A program made the translations under genes and the position numbers. A stretch of 10,065 nucleotides of DNA from assembly GCA_027575765.1 (NCBI GenBank), contig JANBPT010001360.1, positions 1 to 10,065 of the forward strand. The letters run 5' to 3'. This document shows positions 1-8,758 of the stretch, one piece after another (the first letter of the stretch is position 1; every line of letters starts with the position of its first letter). Under the pieces are notes generated by a model. It saw nothing but the letters and a program-made list of their open reading frames with translations. It had not been told where the DNA came from and did not search any database. This DNA is from Tieghemiomyces parasiticus (Eukaryota > Kickxellomycota > Dimargaritomycetes > Dimargaritales > Dimargaritaceae).

Positions 1-3000
1 CCCCCACAAACAAACAACCAAAAAAAGAAATAAAAAAACCAAAGACAATTATAGCTAATATAATTAGGGAATACATATTATATCCAACTAAAGTTAACTA
101 TATTTACTTGTAATAATTCTTTCTAATTATAACTTCCAAATAACTTTGTTATTTTTAAGTACTATTAATTTTAATTTTTACCAATTTTTATCAGTAGTAA
201 TTTTACTATAATTTATAATTGATTATTTTAATAGTTATTTTTTATATATTAGTAAATCATACCAATTATTATTTATTCTTTTTATTTGCATTATTATTTA
301 GCTTATTTTTCTTATTTTATCACCTCAATAATATATTATCTCTTTATTCTATTTTTATATATGTTATTTATTCCTATTTTATATTAATACTATTCGTTTA
401 TCAAAGATAAATATTTAAAATAATCTAACTCATAAACTTATTATAATCTAAGGTTTATATTTTATATTAAAGGTAGTTAGGTAATTAATTTAAAATCTAA
501 TTATTGAAACCAATATTATCATAATACTAACTATATTGAAGAAAAATAATTTAAAATAATAAATATTTACCTAATATAAGCTGTAATAAAATATTTAAAA
601 TAATTACTATGAGTAAATTTAATTCATATATACCCGTAATCAAAGATTACTGTAATTATGATATATCATTGTTATGAAATTTATTTATGATAATTAGAGT
701 AATATATTATATTTTATATGATTTGGTTTATAAAAATTATAGTTAACTCTTTATCGAGATATAAAAGCTAGAATAAAGAACAAAATAAAAAGTTGAAAAG
801 TTATTAAAAATATAAAAAATAAAATTAGTCGTTTTATATTGAACAATCTGATATTTTATTAATTATATAATGTTTTGTATATAAAATATACCGTATACTT
901 TTTTTATATTAGATGATAAATAAAAATTATTATTATATCCTTTTTATTATACCATATATCATTATTAAAATTATAGGTAGTCTATTTTAGCAATAACCTC
1001 GACGTCTATATTGAACATTAATTCCATTAATGGGTATTTTATCAGTAATTCCCATCATAAAAATTATGTTATCAATAATATCACTAGTATTTTACCGTTA
1101 ATCGTAGATTAATATACTTTTCTTGATATTAATTCTTATCTATAGCTCATATCATTATTATATTTATTTAGCTTAAAATGATGATAAATTCTTTTTTAGT
1201 TTTTATTTCAATATATATTCTAAAACTATTTGATATTATTTTAAACTTATTTATATTTTAATTAGATTTTAATTAAATAATATTAATCTTAAATAACTTT
1301 TAAGTTTTAACGGGTTTAGTTTATTTTATTACCATTTATATAGTTGTAAGTTATAAATAATAGATTAATTAAAACTTGTTGATTTATATAAAGCTATTAA
1401 AAGAATATTATTCTCATTTATTTTATATATATTTTAATTGAATTACATAAATGTATAACCTATTTATTGTTGATATATATATTAGATATTATAAATTAGT
1501 GATTATAATGATATTTGTAAATAATACATCAAATTATACTGATTAAATTTAAAGCAAAAGTTTAGATTATTTTATTAAAGTAGTAAAATATATAATAATA
1601 CAACCTAAATTATAATCCTTTTATTTTACAATTATTTATTTTGATGTACTCTTATTGATTCGTATCTTACCCTAATATTAGATTTACCATAAAGTAATAA
1701 TATAAACTATTCTACAAATATAAAAATGTATATAATCCCTTATATTATAAATATAATTAATCATTTTTTCCTAATTTATAACATAAAAACTAAAAGAATA
1801 ATTTTTTATTTAAATTGATAAAATAGCCTACAAACAATACCAAATTATTATATAAACTTTTAATATTAGTATTATTTATATGTTTACGGAATTTTTACTT
1901 TACTCTATAATATCTATGGTAATTACTTAATTTTATATTATTTCTACAATAATTTTATTTAATATCACTAATATTATACTAGACATATCTAAATTTTAAT
2001 TGTTCATATTACACCAACATATTGTAAATATGTTTTTATATATTCATCTTTTATTTCAGTCTTTACCATAAAAATTATAATAATATCATTTATAAAGGTT
2101 TATTCTTTATTAGATATTAAGATATTTTATACAACCATCATATAATATATTTATTAATCATACCACTAATTATTCTTTATTACCCACCTATTTTTGTTCG
2201 TAATTTTTATACTTTTTATACTTGGTTTACCTGATATATGTATACAGTACATATCTCATTTATAATTACAAATTTTACTTTACCCATTAAATTTATTAAT
2301 ATTTTTTATTAGCTTTTTTTACAGTATATTATACTCTTAAATGGTTTTACCTTCCCCCTTCTATTAGTTCTTATATAAACGGTTAAATATAAATGGAATA
2401 GCTATTTATATCATTATTTAGCATTACAAATATTTATAATTGATTATTTTATATATCAAGAAGCTTTTTTAGGACTAAAATATATATTTCTGGTTTATAT
2501 CAAAGATTTTATAATATATAATGATAAAATTATTATTACTTCCAACTAATTATAGATAATAAATTATACATAAATTTTTATTATTATATTCAGTCATTTG
2601 TCAATATTATAAATAAGATAATATAGTTGAGATAAAGTTAAATAATAATGATGTGAAAATATTTAACATGAAAAGGTATCTATGGTATACTAATGTAATT
2701 AATATATTAATTTTAATACTACAGGTATATTTAATTAAATTATTAATTTTATTATATATATTATTGGTATTGATTTTATTATTTATGTTATTTTTATATT
2801 ATTCTTGTATCTTTTATTGTATTTTATTTATATAATATTTATTACCTTTAAATACTATAGTAATTTAGAATTTTTAAATCTGAAATACCTTCTATAGATG
2901 GACATATTTTAAAATTAAGAAATAATTAATTAACGTTTAATTACTAAGTAAAACCAAAATTATAATAATATGATAATTTATAAAGATTAAAATATGTGAA

Positions 3001-3181
3001 TAGTGAAAAAGTTATTAGTTTTATATCATAAATATAATTAAATTTTACTTTTCGTATTCCATTATAAATTATATAAATTATTATAGATTTATTTGATTAT
3101 AAATAATATTCCCTAAAATATATACAAATGATATTATATTATAATAAAAATTTTATAAAGATACGGTTTTTATATATATTC
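1..3181. other. non-coding AT-rich region with scattered protein-like fragments
   Basis: No intact gene, tRNA or rRNA was recognised on either strand. A few plus-strand runs look like worn coding sequence. 997-1098 is 34 uninterrupted codons including RRLYWTLIPLMGILSVIPII. 2300-2383 is 28 codons including FFTVYYTLKWFYLPPSISSY. 2420-2518 is 33 codons including NWLFYISRSFFRTKIYISGL. 219-410 is 63 hydrophobic codons from TTG, and 2653-2835 is 60 hydrophobic codons from ATG. The last two are of a length expected by chance at this base composition. I infer that the region is an older part of the same gene graveyard that continues to 5050, but each piece alone is weak. The first 45 bases are a low-complexity A/C stretch. 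Confidence 0.4.
636..650. repeat. small inverted repeat
   Basis: GTAATC and GATTAC flank a 3-base loop AAA, giving a perfect 6-bp stem. It stands in otherwise featureless AT-rich sequence. No function can be assigned, and a stem of this size can arise by chance. Confidence 0.3.
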
Positions 3182-3530
3182 TCATATTTATTATATCATT
3201 TTTGGGATAACACCTTGGAATATAAAATATAAGGGGATAAAGGTATTTTGAATATTTCAATTAAATAAGTAAAGACAATAAAGAGTAGAATAAATTGAAT
3301 CCATGAAAAATAAAATTGATGATAAAAATGTTAATCCCATTAATAAAATTAATGTTAAAGTAGAGAACAGTATTATTTAGATTTATTAAAACCTACTATT
3401 AATATTAATCTTAATACATTTTCTTTAGGTATTATAAACAAACAATAAGTCAATTATTTAATAAATTATATAGCTTATAATTTAAATGAATTATCAAAAA
3501 GTCTCCTTAATTAAACAAATGTATAGAAAT
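3182..3530 (+). pseudogene. protein-like relic upstream of the duplicated copies
   Basis: One frame from 3182 to 3310 reads YHFWDNTLEYKI, stop, GDKGILNISIK, stop, VKTIKSRINWIHEK (TGA as Trp), stop. Another frame carries DDKNVNPINKINVKVENSII. Further on, a run reads LLKPTININLNTFSLGIINK and NYLINYIAYNLNELSKSLLN. The segment leads directly into copy A and may be the front part of the same dead gene, or the tail of a further copy: its SKSLLN end resembles the SKVFQKVL tail after copy B. This assignment is inference from peptide texture only. Confidence 0.4.
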
Positions 3531-4150
3531 AAAAAATCTAATAATCCTATGTGGGGTACATCAATTAAATGATGGGAAAAATGTAAAAATTAAAAAATAA
3601 TGTTACATTGAAATAATTTTTAGTAATATTTCTTTTAAGATAATATATATTATTACTACCCTGACCTTTATACATAATTAGTTTCGGGTCTATTACTTCC
3701 TATATTTATTATATATTCTATTAGCTTATATACCAAAATTAATATAACAGCTATAAGTCTATAATAATCCATCATTCTATACTGTATATTATCTACCTCT
3801 TTATTCTTTATAATAATCTCCACTATTTCAATATGACTTTACGTGGTTAATACTATATATTTTGTGATGTATGGTATATTAGATACTTTTGATTGTTGTA
3901 ACTTATTAGAACAAGGCATATATTTTATTAAAAATGATATTTTTTCGAACATCAATATTTATAAGATATCCTGTAAATTATCCATTGGGTAGACTAACAT
4001 TATGTGCCTATATAATATATTTAGCATGACCTAGTATATATAAAAAGAATAAGTTACTATATAAAATAATACAATCTTAATATGGATTATGTTTTAATTT
4101 TATTCCATATAGTATCTTAGGACATCTAATTTGAATCAACACCATTATAA
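3531..4150 (+). pseudogene. decayed reading frame relic, copy A of a diverged direct duplication
   Basis: Unidentified broken coding sequence. It opens with a near-identical 30-base match to copy B (3531-3560 against 4182-4211, 2 mismatches), readable as KSNNPMWGTSIKWWEKCKN with TGA as Trp. Further blocks follow in shifting frames: YPDLYT, LLLPIFIIYSISLYTKI, NSYKSIIIHHSILYIIYLFI (from about 3747), LLEQGIYFIKNDIFSNINIY (from about 3906) and LTLCAYIIYLAWPSIYKKNK (from about 3994). Stops and frameshifts between blocks rule out an intact protein. The hydrophobic blocks suggest a membrane protein. Compared with copy B it lacks roughly 150 bases early on. It lies on the strand opposite to the respiratory genes and uses TGG as well as TGA, unlike them. 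I do not recognise the family. The right end is approximate. Confidence 0.5.
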
Positions 4151-4181
4151 CTTTTATTTACCCCCCAGTATTTTAAAAACC

Positions 4182-5050
4182 AAAAAATCTAATAATTCTA
4201 TATGGGGTACATTCAGATAAAACTATAAATGATAATAATGTATATATTTACAATGGAATTTTAAATCAAAAAATATAAAAATTATATTATGGTAAAGATC
4301 TTAAAATAGGTTATGATACATTGATAAAATATGATTTTAGTAGTATTCCTTTTAATAAAGATGATTTATCACTAGCTAATATATCTTAAATAACGACTAC
4401 CCAGATACATATATAAGATAGAGTATCAAGTTTTGGATTATTTCTATTGTAGCTTCATTAGTGTTTCCAATTTTTTCTATTAGCTCGAATTTTACTTAGC
4501 TTATTATTACTGATATGAACAATTATTTAGTTGTTAATAAGTAATTGTAACAAACAGCTATAAATCTAGAATTATTATTAATCCTTCATAATTTCATATT
4601 ATATATTATTTACCAGTTCAATTATTCCTTTCTATTAAATAAGACTTACCATTTATTTAGAAAACTAGTCTTACTAAAAATTTAAAATGGCTACTTTTTG
4701 TTTATAACTTAGGAAAAGTATTTTTTTATTAAATAGGTTCACAATAATAATTTACTTTTATTTGTTAAATATACATAAATTGTATTTTATATTGGTCATC
4801 ATATAAATGTTCTAAATATATATCTCCAAAGGGTGTTATATTAACTTAGATTATTATTAGAACAATACCTAAATATATAGTAAATAACTTGAAATAAAAT
4901 TATGATTTAGATAAAATTTAAATAATATGGATTATCTCAAAAGTTTTTCAAAAAGTCCTTGATACAATTAAAAAATATGTATATTTAGATAAAGAGAAGA
5001 TTGATGAAAAATATACTTTAGCAATTTATATTTATCCATCTATTATCTAA
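4182..5050 (+). pseudogene. decayed reading frame relic, copy B of a diverged direct duplication
   Basis: Second copy of the unidentified relic. After the shared KSNNSMWGTF block comes a 53-codon stretch (4228-4386) with one internal TAA that reads like a soluble domain: YYGKDLKIGYDTLIKYDFSS, then PFNKDDLSLANIS. After a frameshift it continues with NDYPDTYIR, SIKFWIISIVASLVFPIFSI and NSYKSRIIINPS (from about 4555), which align with the YPDLYT, LPIF and NSYKS blocks of copy A. It closes with a 42-codon uninterrupted run (4922-5047) containing ISKVFQKVLDTIKK and LDKEKIDEKYTLAIYIYPSI before TAA. Mixed polar and hydrophobic content and shared blocks argue for real coding ancestry. The broken frames argue for a dead gene. 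No family was recognised. An integrated mitochondrial plasmid is one possible source, but no polymerase motif was seen. Confidence 0.5.
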
Positions 5051-5285
5051 TTATTTTTTATTTTATTTTCTATAATTATTAGTATACATAAATAATAGTT
5101 TATAATATAATATCTATAGTATTTGTATTTATAGCCTGTACCTTTTTACTTTAATTCTTATATTCAAAAAGGATTAAAATAAATATAAATATTTACGACT
5201 AACTCCTATAAAATTCGTGTGAATAGCTGTTTTTATTTTATTTCAATAAATTATATCTACTCATTAATATATAACATAGGATATA

Positions 5286-5338
5286 GCTCCCCTAGCCGTC
5301 ACTTTGTTCATCCTGTCCCCAAGTTACTAAAGTAACTT
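5286..5338. other. GC-rich island with perfect palindrome downstream of cox2
   Basis: Positions 5286-5323 are more than half G+C, whereas the surroundings are mostly A and T. All the G-runs are on the minus strand (GGGGACAGGATG, CTAGGGGAGC). Directly next to it, AAGTTACT (5321-5328) and AGTAACTT (5331-5338) form a perfect inverted repeat; as RNA a 7-bp stem with a 4-base loop is realistic. It lies about 290 bases beyond the cox2 stop, so it could be a transcript end or processing element, a replication element, or a mobile GC cluster like those of yeast mitochondria. Nothing in the sequence decides between these. Confidence 0.5.
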
Positions 5339-5393
5339 TTAATTTATAATAATACTATAAATGTATAATAAACCTTTTATTATATTATAATAA

Positions 5394-5444
5394 TGTAAAG
5401 TATGAGTAAATGTAAAGTATGAGTAAATGTAAAGTATCAGTGAA
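5394..5444. repeat. 17-bp tandem repeat, three copies
   Basis: TGTAAAGTATGAGTAAA occurs at 5394-5410 and 5411-5427 exactly. The third copy, at 5428-5444, has two changes (TATCAGTGAA in place of TATGAGTAAA). The changed third copy is also the beginning of the next repeat family at 5436. Confidence 0.9.
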
Positions 5445-5569
5445 TTTAAATTATAATAAAAAAATCTAACAGATTTTGGTAAATGAAAAAGATCAGTGAA
5501 TTTAAATTATAATAAAATCAAATAATAAACATCAGTGAATTTAAATTATAATAAAATCAAATAATAAAC
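5436..5569. repeat. 39-bp tandem repeat with a third partial copy
   Basis: Two identical 39-base units lie side by side at 5492-5530 and 5531-5569, each starting ATCAGTGAATTTAAATTATA. The first 26 bases also occur at 5436-5461, followed by an unrelated 30-base spacer. The array ends 60 bases before the cox2 stop, so on the minus strand it would fall in the cox2 3' untranslated region. Identity of the last two units suggests recent expansion by slippage or recombination. Confidence 0.9.
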
Positions 5570-5629
5570 GAAAAATATCGTAGATATTGTTCAATACTAA
5601 ACAACATTATATATATAATGGTGAATTAA

Positions 5630-6703
5630 TTAATTTTGTGTAGATAATCAAGTAATATAATTATTTAATGATACTGCTTCAATAACTATAGGCATAAAAG
5701 CATGATGTATACCACATAATTCCATACATTGACCATAGAAAACACCTGGACGATTAATTAAAGTAGAAGTTTGATTTAATCTACCAGGAATAGCATCCAT
5801 TTTTATACCTAAAGAAGGAATAGCAAAAGAATGAATAACATCAGTACTAGTAACAATAAATCTAATATGAGTATTTATAGGTAAAATAATTCTATTATCT
5901 ACTTCTAATAATCTTAATTGACCTAATTCTATATCATCAGTAGGTATCATATAAGATTCAAAAGATAAAGTAGAAGAATCAACTGAAATATAATCAGAAT
6001 ATTCTAAACCTCAATATCATTGTTTACCACTAACTTTTAATGTAATTTCAGGATTTATTACTTCATCCATTAAATATAATAATTTAAATGATGGAAATGC
6101 TATAGCAATTAATACTAATGCAGGTGTAATAGTTCAAATAAGTTCAATTAATTTACCATGATTAAATTTATAAGATAAATTTGTATTAAAAAATCTAAAA
6201 AATATAATAATAAAAATATAACTAATTAAAATAAATATTACAATTAAATAATAAAATATATTATTATGTAATAAATTTATACCTTCCATTATTTTACTTG
6301 CACCATCTTGAAAACTTAAATCTCAAGGTTCTGCTACATCATTATATACAGATGTATTATTAAAAATAAAAATTATAGAATAGATTCATGTATAATTAAT
6401 ACATGTATGTTCACCTATTACACAATCACCACAAATTTCGCATATATATATTTCATTATTTAAAGTATCTGTTCCTATTGAACATGAAGCTAAATTTAAA
6501 GAATTATTAGAACATGTATTAAAAATATCTGTTATAACACAACATGATGATAAATTTGAACCTTTATTTGAACATTGAGCACAAGGACATTCTCTTAATT
6601 CACTTAATAAAATACTAGTAAAATCAGTAGTGTAAATAATAAAAAATAAAGTCAAAATAGTTAAAGCAATGAAAGAAAATAAAAATTTATTAAAGTTAAA
6701 CAT
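5630..6703 (-). CDS. cox2: cytochrome c oxidase subunit 2 with long cysteine-rich N-terminal extension
   Basis: Core subunit of complex IV in the inner membrane; it takes electrons from cytochrome c through the CuA centre. The frame is open for 357 residues if TGA is Trp, and ends in YITWLSTQN before TAA. The CuA ligands are visible: H291 (in VIHSF), then C326, E328, C330, H334 and M337 in the [12 protein letters not shown] block. Two membrane helices precede the KQWYWGLEYSD segment. Fungal Cox2 is usually about 250 residues. Here the recognisable start of the family ([16 protein letters not shown]) begins only near residue 121. Residues 1-106 are extra: a hydrophobic helix (about 7-24) followed by eleven cysteines between 39 and 101. 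I chose the ATG at 6703 because the frame is uninterrupted from there. An ATA at codon 110 ([14 protein letters not shown]) would give a normal-length Cox2 and cannot be excluded. It lies 61 bases downstream of cox3 and is the last gene of the block. Identity is certain; the start is not. Confidence 0.95.
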
Positions 6704-6764
6704 ATTAATTTAAAAAGAATTTATACGAATATATACAAATAAAATAATATTATATGACAACAAA

Positions 6765-7550
6765 TTAAGATCCTCATCAATATACAGAAATAAATAAAAA
6801 TAATCATACTATATCAACAAAATGTCAATAAATAATAGCTGATTCAAAACCATTATGGTGAGTATCAGTTAAATGATAAAATAAAATTCTAAAAAAATTT
6901 ATTAATAAAAATATTGCACCTATTATTACATGAATACCATGAAAACCTGTACTAAAAAAGAAAGTACTACCATAAATACCATCAGCAAAAGTAAAAGGAG
7001 CATAATAATATTCATAAGCTTGAAAAAAAGTAAAAATAAAAGCTAATAAAATAGTAATAAATAATGATATTAATAAACTTTTTCTATTACCTGCTATAAT
7101 ACTATGATGAGCTCATGTTACTGTACTACCTGAAGTTAATAAAATAATAGTATTTAATAAAGGTAATTCAAAAGGATTTAATGTTTCTATACCTATAGGA
7201 GGTCAAAAAGAAGCTAATTCAACAGTAGGAGATAAAGAACTATGAAAAAAAGCTCAAAATATAGAAATAAAAAAAAATATTTCTGATATAACAAATAAAA
7301 GAAATCCAATTTTTATACCTTTTTCAACATTACTTGTATGATGACCTAAATAAGTACTTTCAATAATAACATCTTTTCATCATAATGTTAAAATAAATAA
7401 TAATGAAATTAAACCAATATATCATAAATATGTTGAATAACCTTGAAATTTTAATACAGCACCAAATGTTAAAATTAATAAAGAAATTGAAGTCATTAAA
7501 GGTCAAGGTGATGGATCTACTAAATGAAATGGATGAATTTGAAATTTCAT
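6765..7550 (-). CDS. cox3: cytochrome c oxidase subunit 3
   Basis: Core membrane subunit of complex IV with seven helices; it holds no redox centre but stabilises the proton-pumping core. The frame gives 261 residues, the usual family length. It starts [17 protein letters not shown] and ends FISVYWWGS before TAA. Family hallmarks seen include [20 protein letters not shown], the SFWPPIGIE stretch, [17 protein letters not shown] and YWHFVDIVW. All eleven tryptophans that I counted are TGA, so with the standard code the gene would look shattered. The start ATG at 7550 is the first Met aligned with the family N-terminus. It sits 65 bases after the nad1 stop and 61 bases before cox2, same strand. 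No intron or frameshift was seen. Confidence 0.97.
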
Positions 7551-7615
7551 AAAATAATATAAAATAAAAATATTCCATATAAGGTAATATAAAGCATAAA
7601 AAATTTATAAATTTG

Positions 7616-8716
7616 TTAATCTATAATTAACATTGATAAATAAAAAACAAATAAAGCTAATACAATAGGTAATAAATATGATCAACACATATTCATTAAT
7701 TGATCAAAACGAACACGTGGATATGAAGCTCTAACTCAAATAAAACAAAATAATAAAAAACAAGTTTTTAAAGCTAAAGAAAAAGGTTGAAAAAAAGTAA
7801 ATGAAATAATATTATAACCACCTAAAAAAAATAATACAAATAATGTGGACATTAATATTATATTTAAATATTCACCTAAAAAAAACATAGCAAAACTTAA
7901 ACTTGAATATTCTGTATTAAATCCTGATACTAATTCAGATTCCATTATATAAAAAATGGATTTAATTTTAATTGTATAATAACAATTTATCACATAAAAT
8001 CTCTAAGGATATATATATTATATGTCCTACTGATATAAATTTTATTATTTATTACCAGTATATAGTGATATTATTTAAGACCAAATCATAGCCTCAGGTA
8101 AATCAAAAGGAGCACGATTAGTTTCAGCTAAAATAGAAATAAAAAAAATTAATGCTAAAGGAGCTAAAGGAAATATAAAATATAAATATATTGATTCTTG
8201 TCTAATAACTATATCAGATATTTTATATGATTCACCCATAAAAAGTATAATTAATATTATTATACTAATTATTATTTCATAAGATATTAATTGAGCTGCT
8301 GATCTTATTGATCCTGATAATGCATATTTTGAATTACCACCTCAACCTGCCATAATAATAACTAATCCACTTAATGATGATATAGCTAATATATAAAATA
8401 TACTTATATTTAAATCTGAAATAAATACACCTTTAGCAAAAGGTATAACAGGTCAAGCTAAAAAACTTAAAGTTAATGATAATATAGGTGCCATTAAAAA
8501 TAAAAATGAATCACTACGAGAAGGTATAATAGTTTCTTTCATTAATAATTTTACTCCATCACTAAATGGTTGTAATATACCATATGCTCCTACTTTATTT
8601 GGTCCTATACGTCTTTGTATTGAACCCATAGCTTTTCTTTCAGCTAATGTTAAATATGCTATAGCAATTAATAAAGGTAAAATAATAAATAATATTTCAA
8701 TTATATTATATAACAT
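7616..8716 (-). CDS. nad1: NADH dehydrogenase subunit 1, two exons
   Basis: Membrane subunit of complex I that lines the ubiquinone-binding tunnel at the junction with the peripheral arm. Exon 1 runs 8716-8090 (209 codons) and exon 2 runs 7942-7616 (108 codons plus TAA), giving 317 residues, normal for the family. Exon 1 starts [10 protein letters not shown] and carries [20 protein letters not shown] (about residues 24-43) and ends [10 protein letters not shown]. Exon 2 resumes at once with [20 protein letters not shown], then [15 protein letters not shown]. Family members read PEAESELV without a gap, so the joint is placed between GCT and GAA with confidence. The 147 bases between them contain several in-frame TAA and TAG codons and are annotated as a group I intron. 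Trp is TGA throughout. The Glu codon GAG just before the splice site is the only GAG I noticed in the gene; it pairs with the intron guide. It lies 42 bases downstream of nad6 and 65 upstream of cox3. Confidence 0.95.
7943..8089 (-). ncRNA. ultra-compact group I intron in nad1 (147 nt)
   Basis: Self-splicing-type intron between the PEA and ESELV codons of nad1. The 5' exon ends in U and the intron ends in G, as in group I. Seen pairings, in canonical order: P1, exon GAGGCU with guide GGUCUU (8082-8077), including a U.G pair at the splice site; P10, GAUUU (8087-8083) with the 3' exon GAAUC; P3, UAUCAC (8070-8065) with GUGAUA (7993-7988); P4, ACUG (8059-8056) with CAGU (8032-8029); P5, AUAAAU (8052-8047) with AUUUAU (8040-8035); P6, AGGA (8028-8025) with UCCU (8009-8006); P7, GAUUU (8001-7997) with AAAUC (7963-7959); P8, AAUUG (7987-7983) with CAAUU (7974-7970). 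J4/5 is 3 nt, J5/4 is 2 nt and J8/7 is 6 nt and A-rich, matching the family core. A last hairpin (CAUU/AAUG) closes the end. No endonuclease reading frame is present. It is far shorter than the common 250-500 nt or more. Whether it splices alone or needs protein help cannot be told. Confidence 0.82.
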
Positions 8717-8758
8717 ATATTTATTTTTATATTGAATGATCTTAATTATATAAATATT

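Noticed and set aside
219..410. Small hydrophobic protein of 63 codons from TTG
   Set aside because: At this base composition a few open runs of this length are expected by chance, and the residues are nearly all Ile, Leu, Phe and Tyr.
2653..2835. Small hydrophobic protein of 60 codons from ATG
   Set aside because: Chance length for the composition, no recognisable domain, no supporting neighbour; at most a relic.
5286..5338. Fragment of small-subunit rRNA, because GGGGAGC resembles a conserved rRNA stretch
   Set aside because: Only seven bases match, the neighbouring conserved bases are missing and no helix of the rRNA can be drawn.
1..5629. tRNA genes hidden in the long gene-free part
   Set aside because: I looked for T-loop-like TTCRANY motifs with matching acceptor stems and saw none that fold; a dedicated tRNA scan would settle it.
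5648..5950. Separate 100-residue protein ending at TGA
   Set aside because: It is the C-terminal part of cox2; TGA is Trp here and the frame continues on both sides.
7360..7578. Minus-strand open frame of 72 codons starting [13 protein letters not shown]
   Set aside because: It overlaps cox3 in another frame on the same strand; cox3 is unmistakable, so this is a shadow.
7736..7993. Independent 85-residue protein starting [11 protein letters not shown]
   Set aside because: Its beginning is intron sequence and the remainder is nad1 exon 2 cut at a TGA Trp codon.
7943..8089. Group II intron in nad1
   Set aside because: There is no GUGYG-like start and no domain V hairpin with a terminal AY; the group I pairings fit in full.
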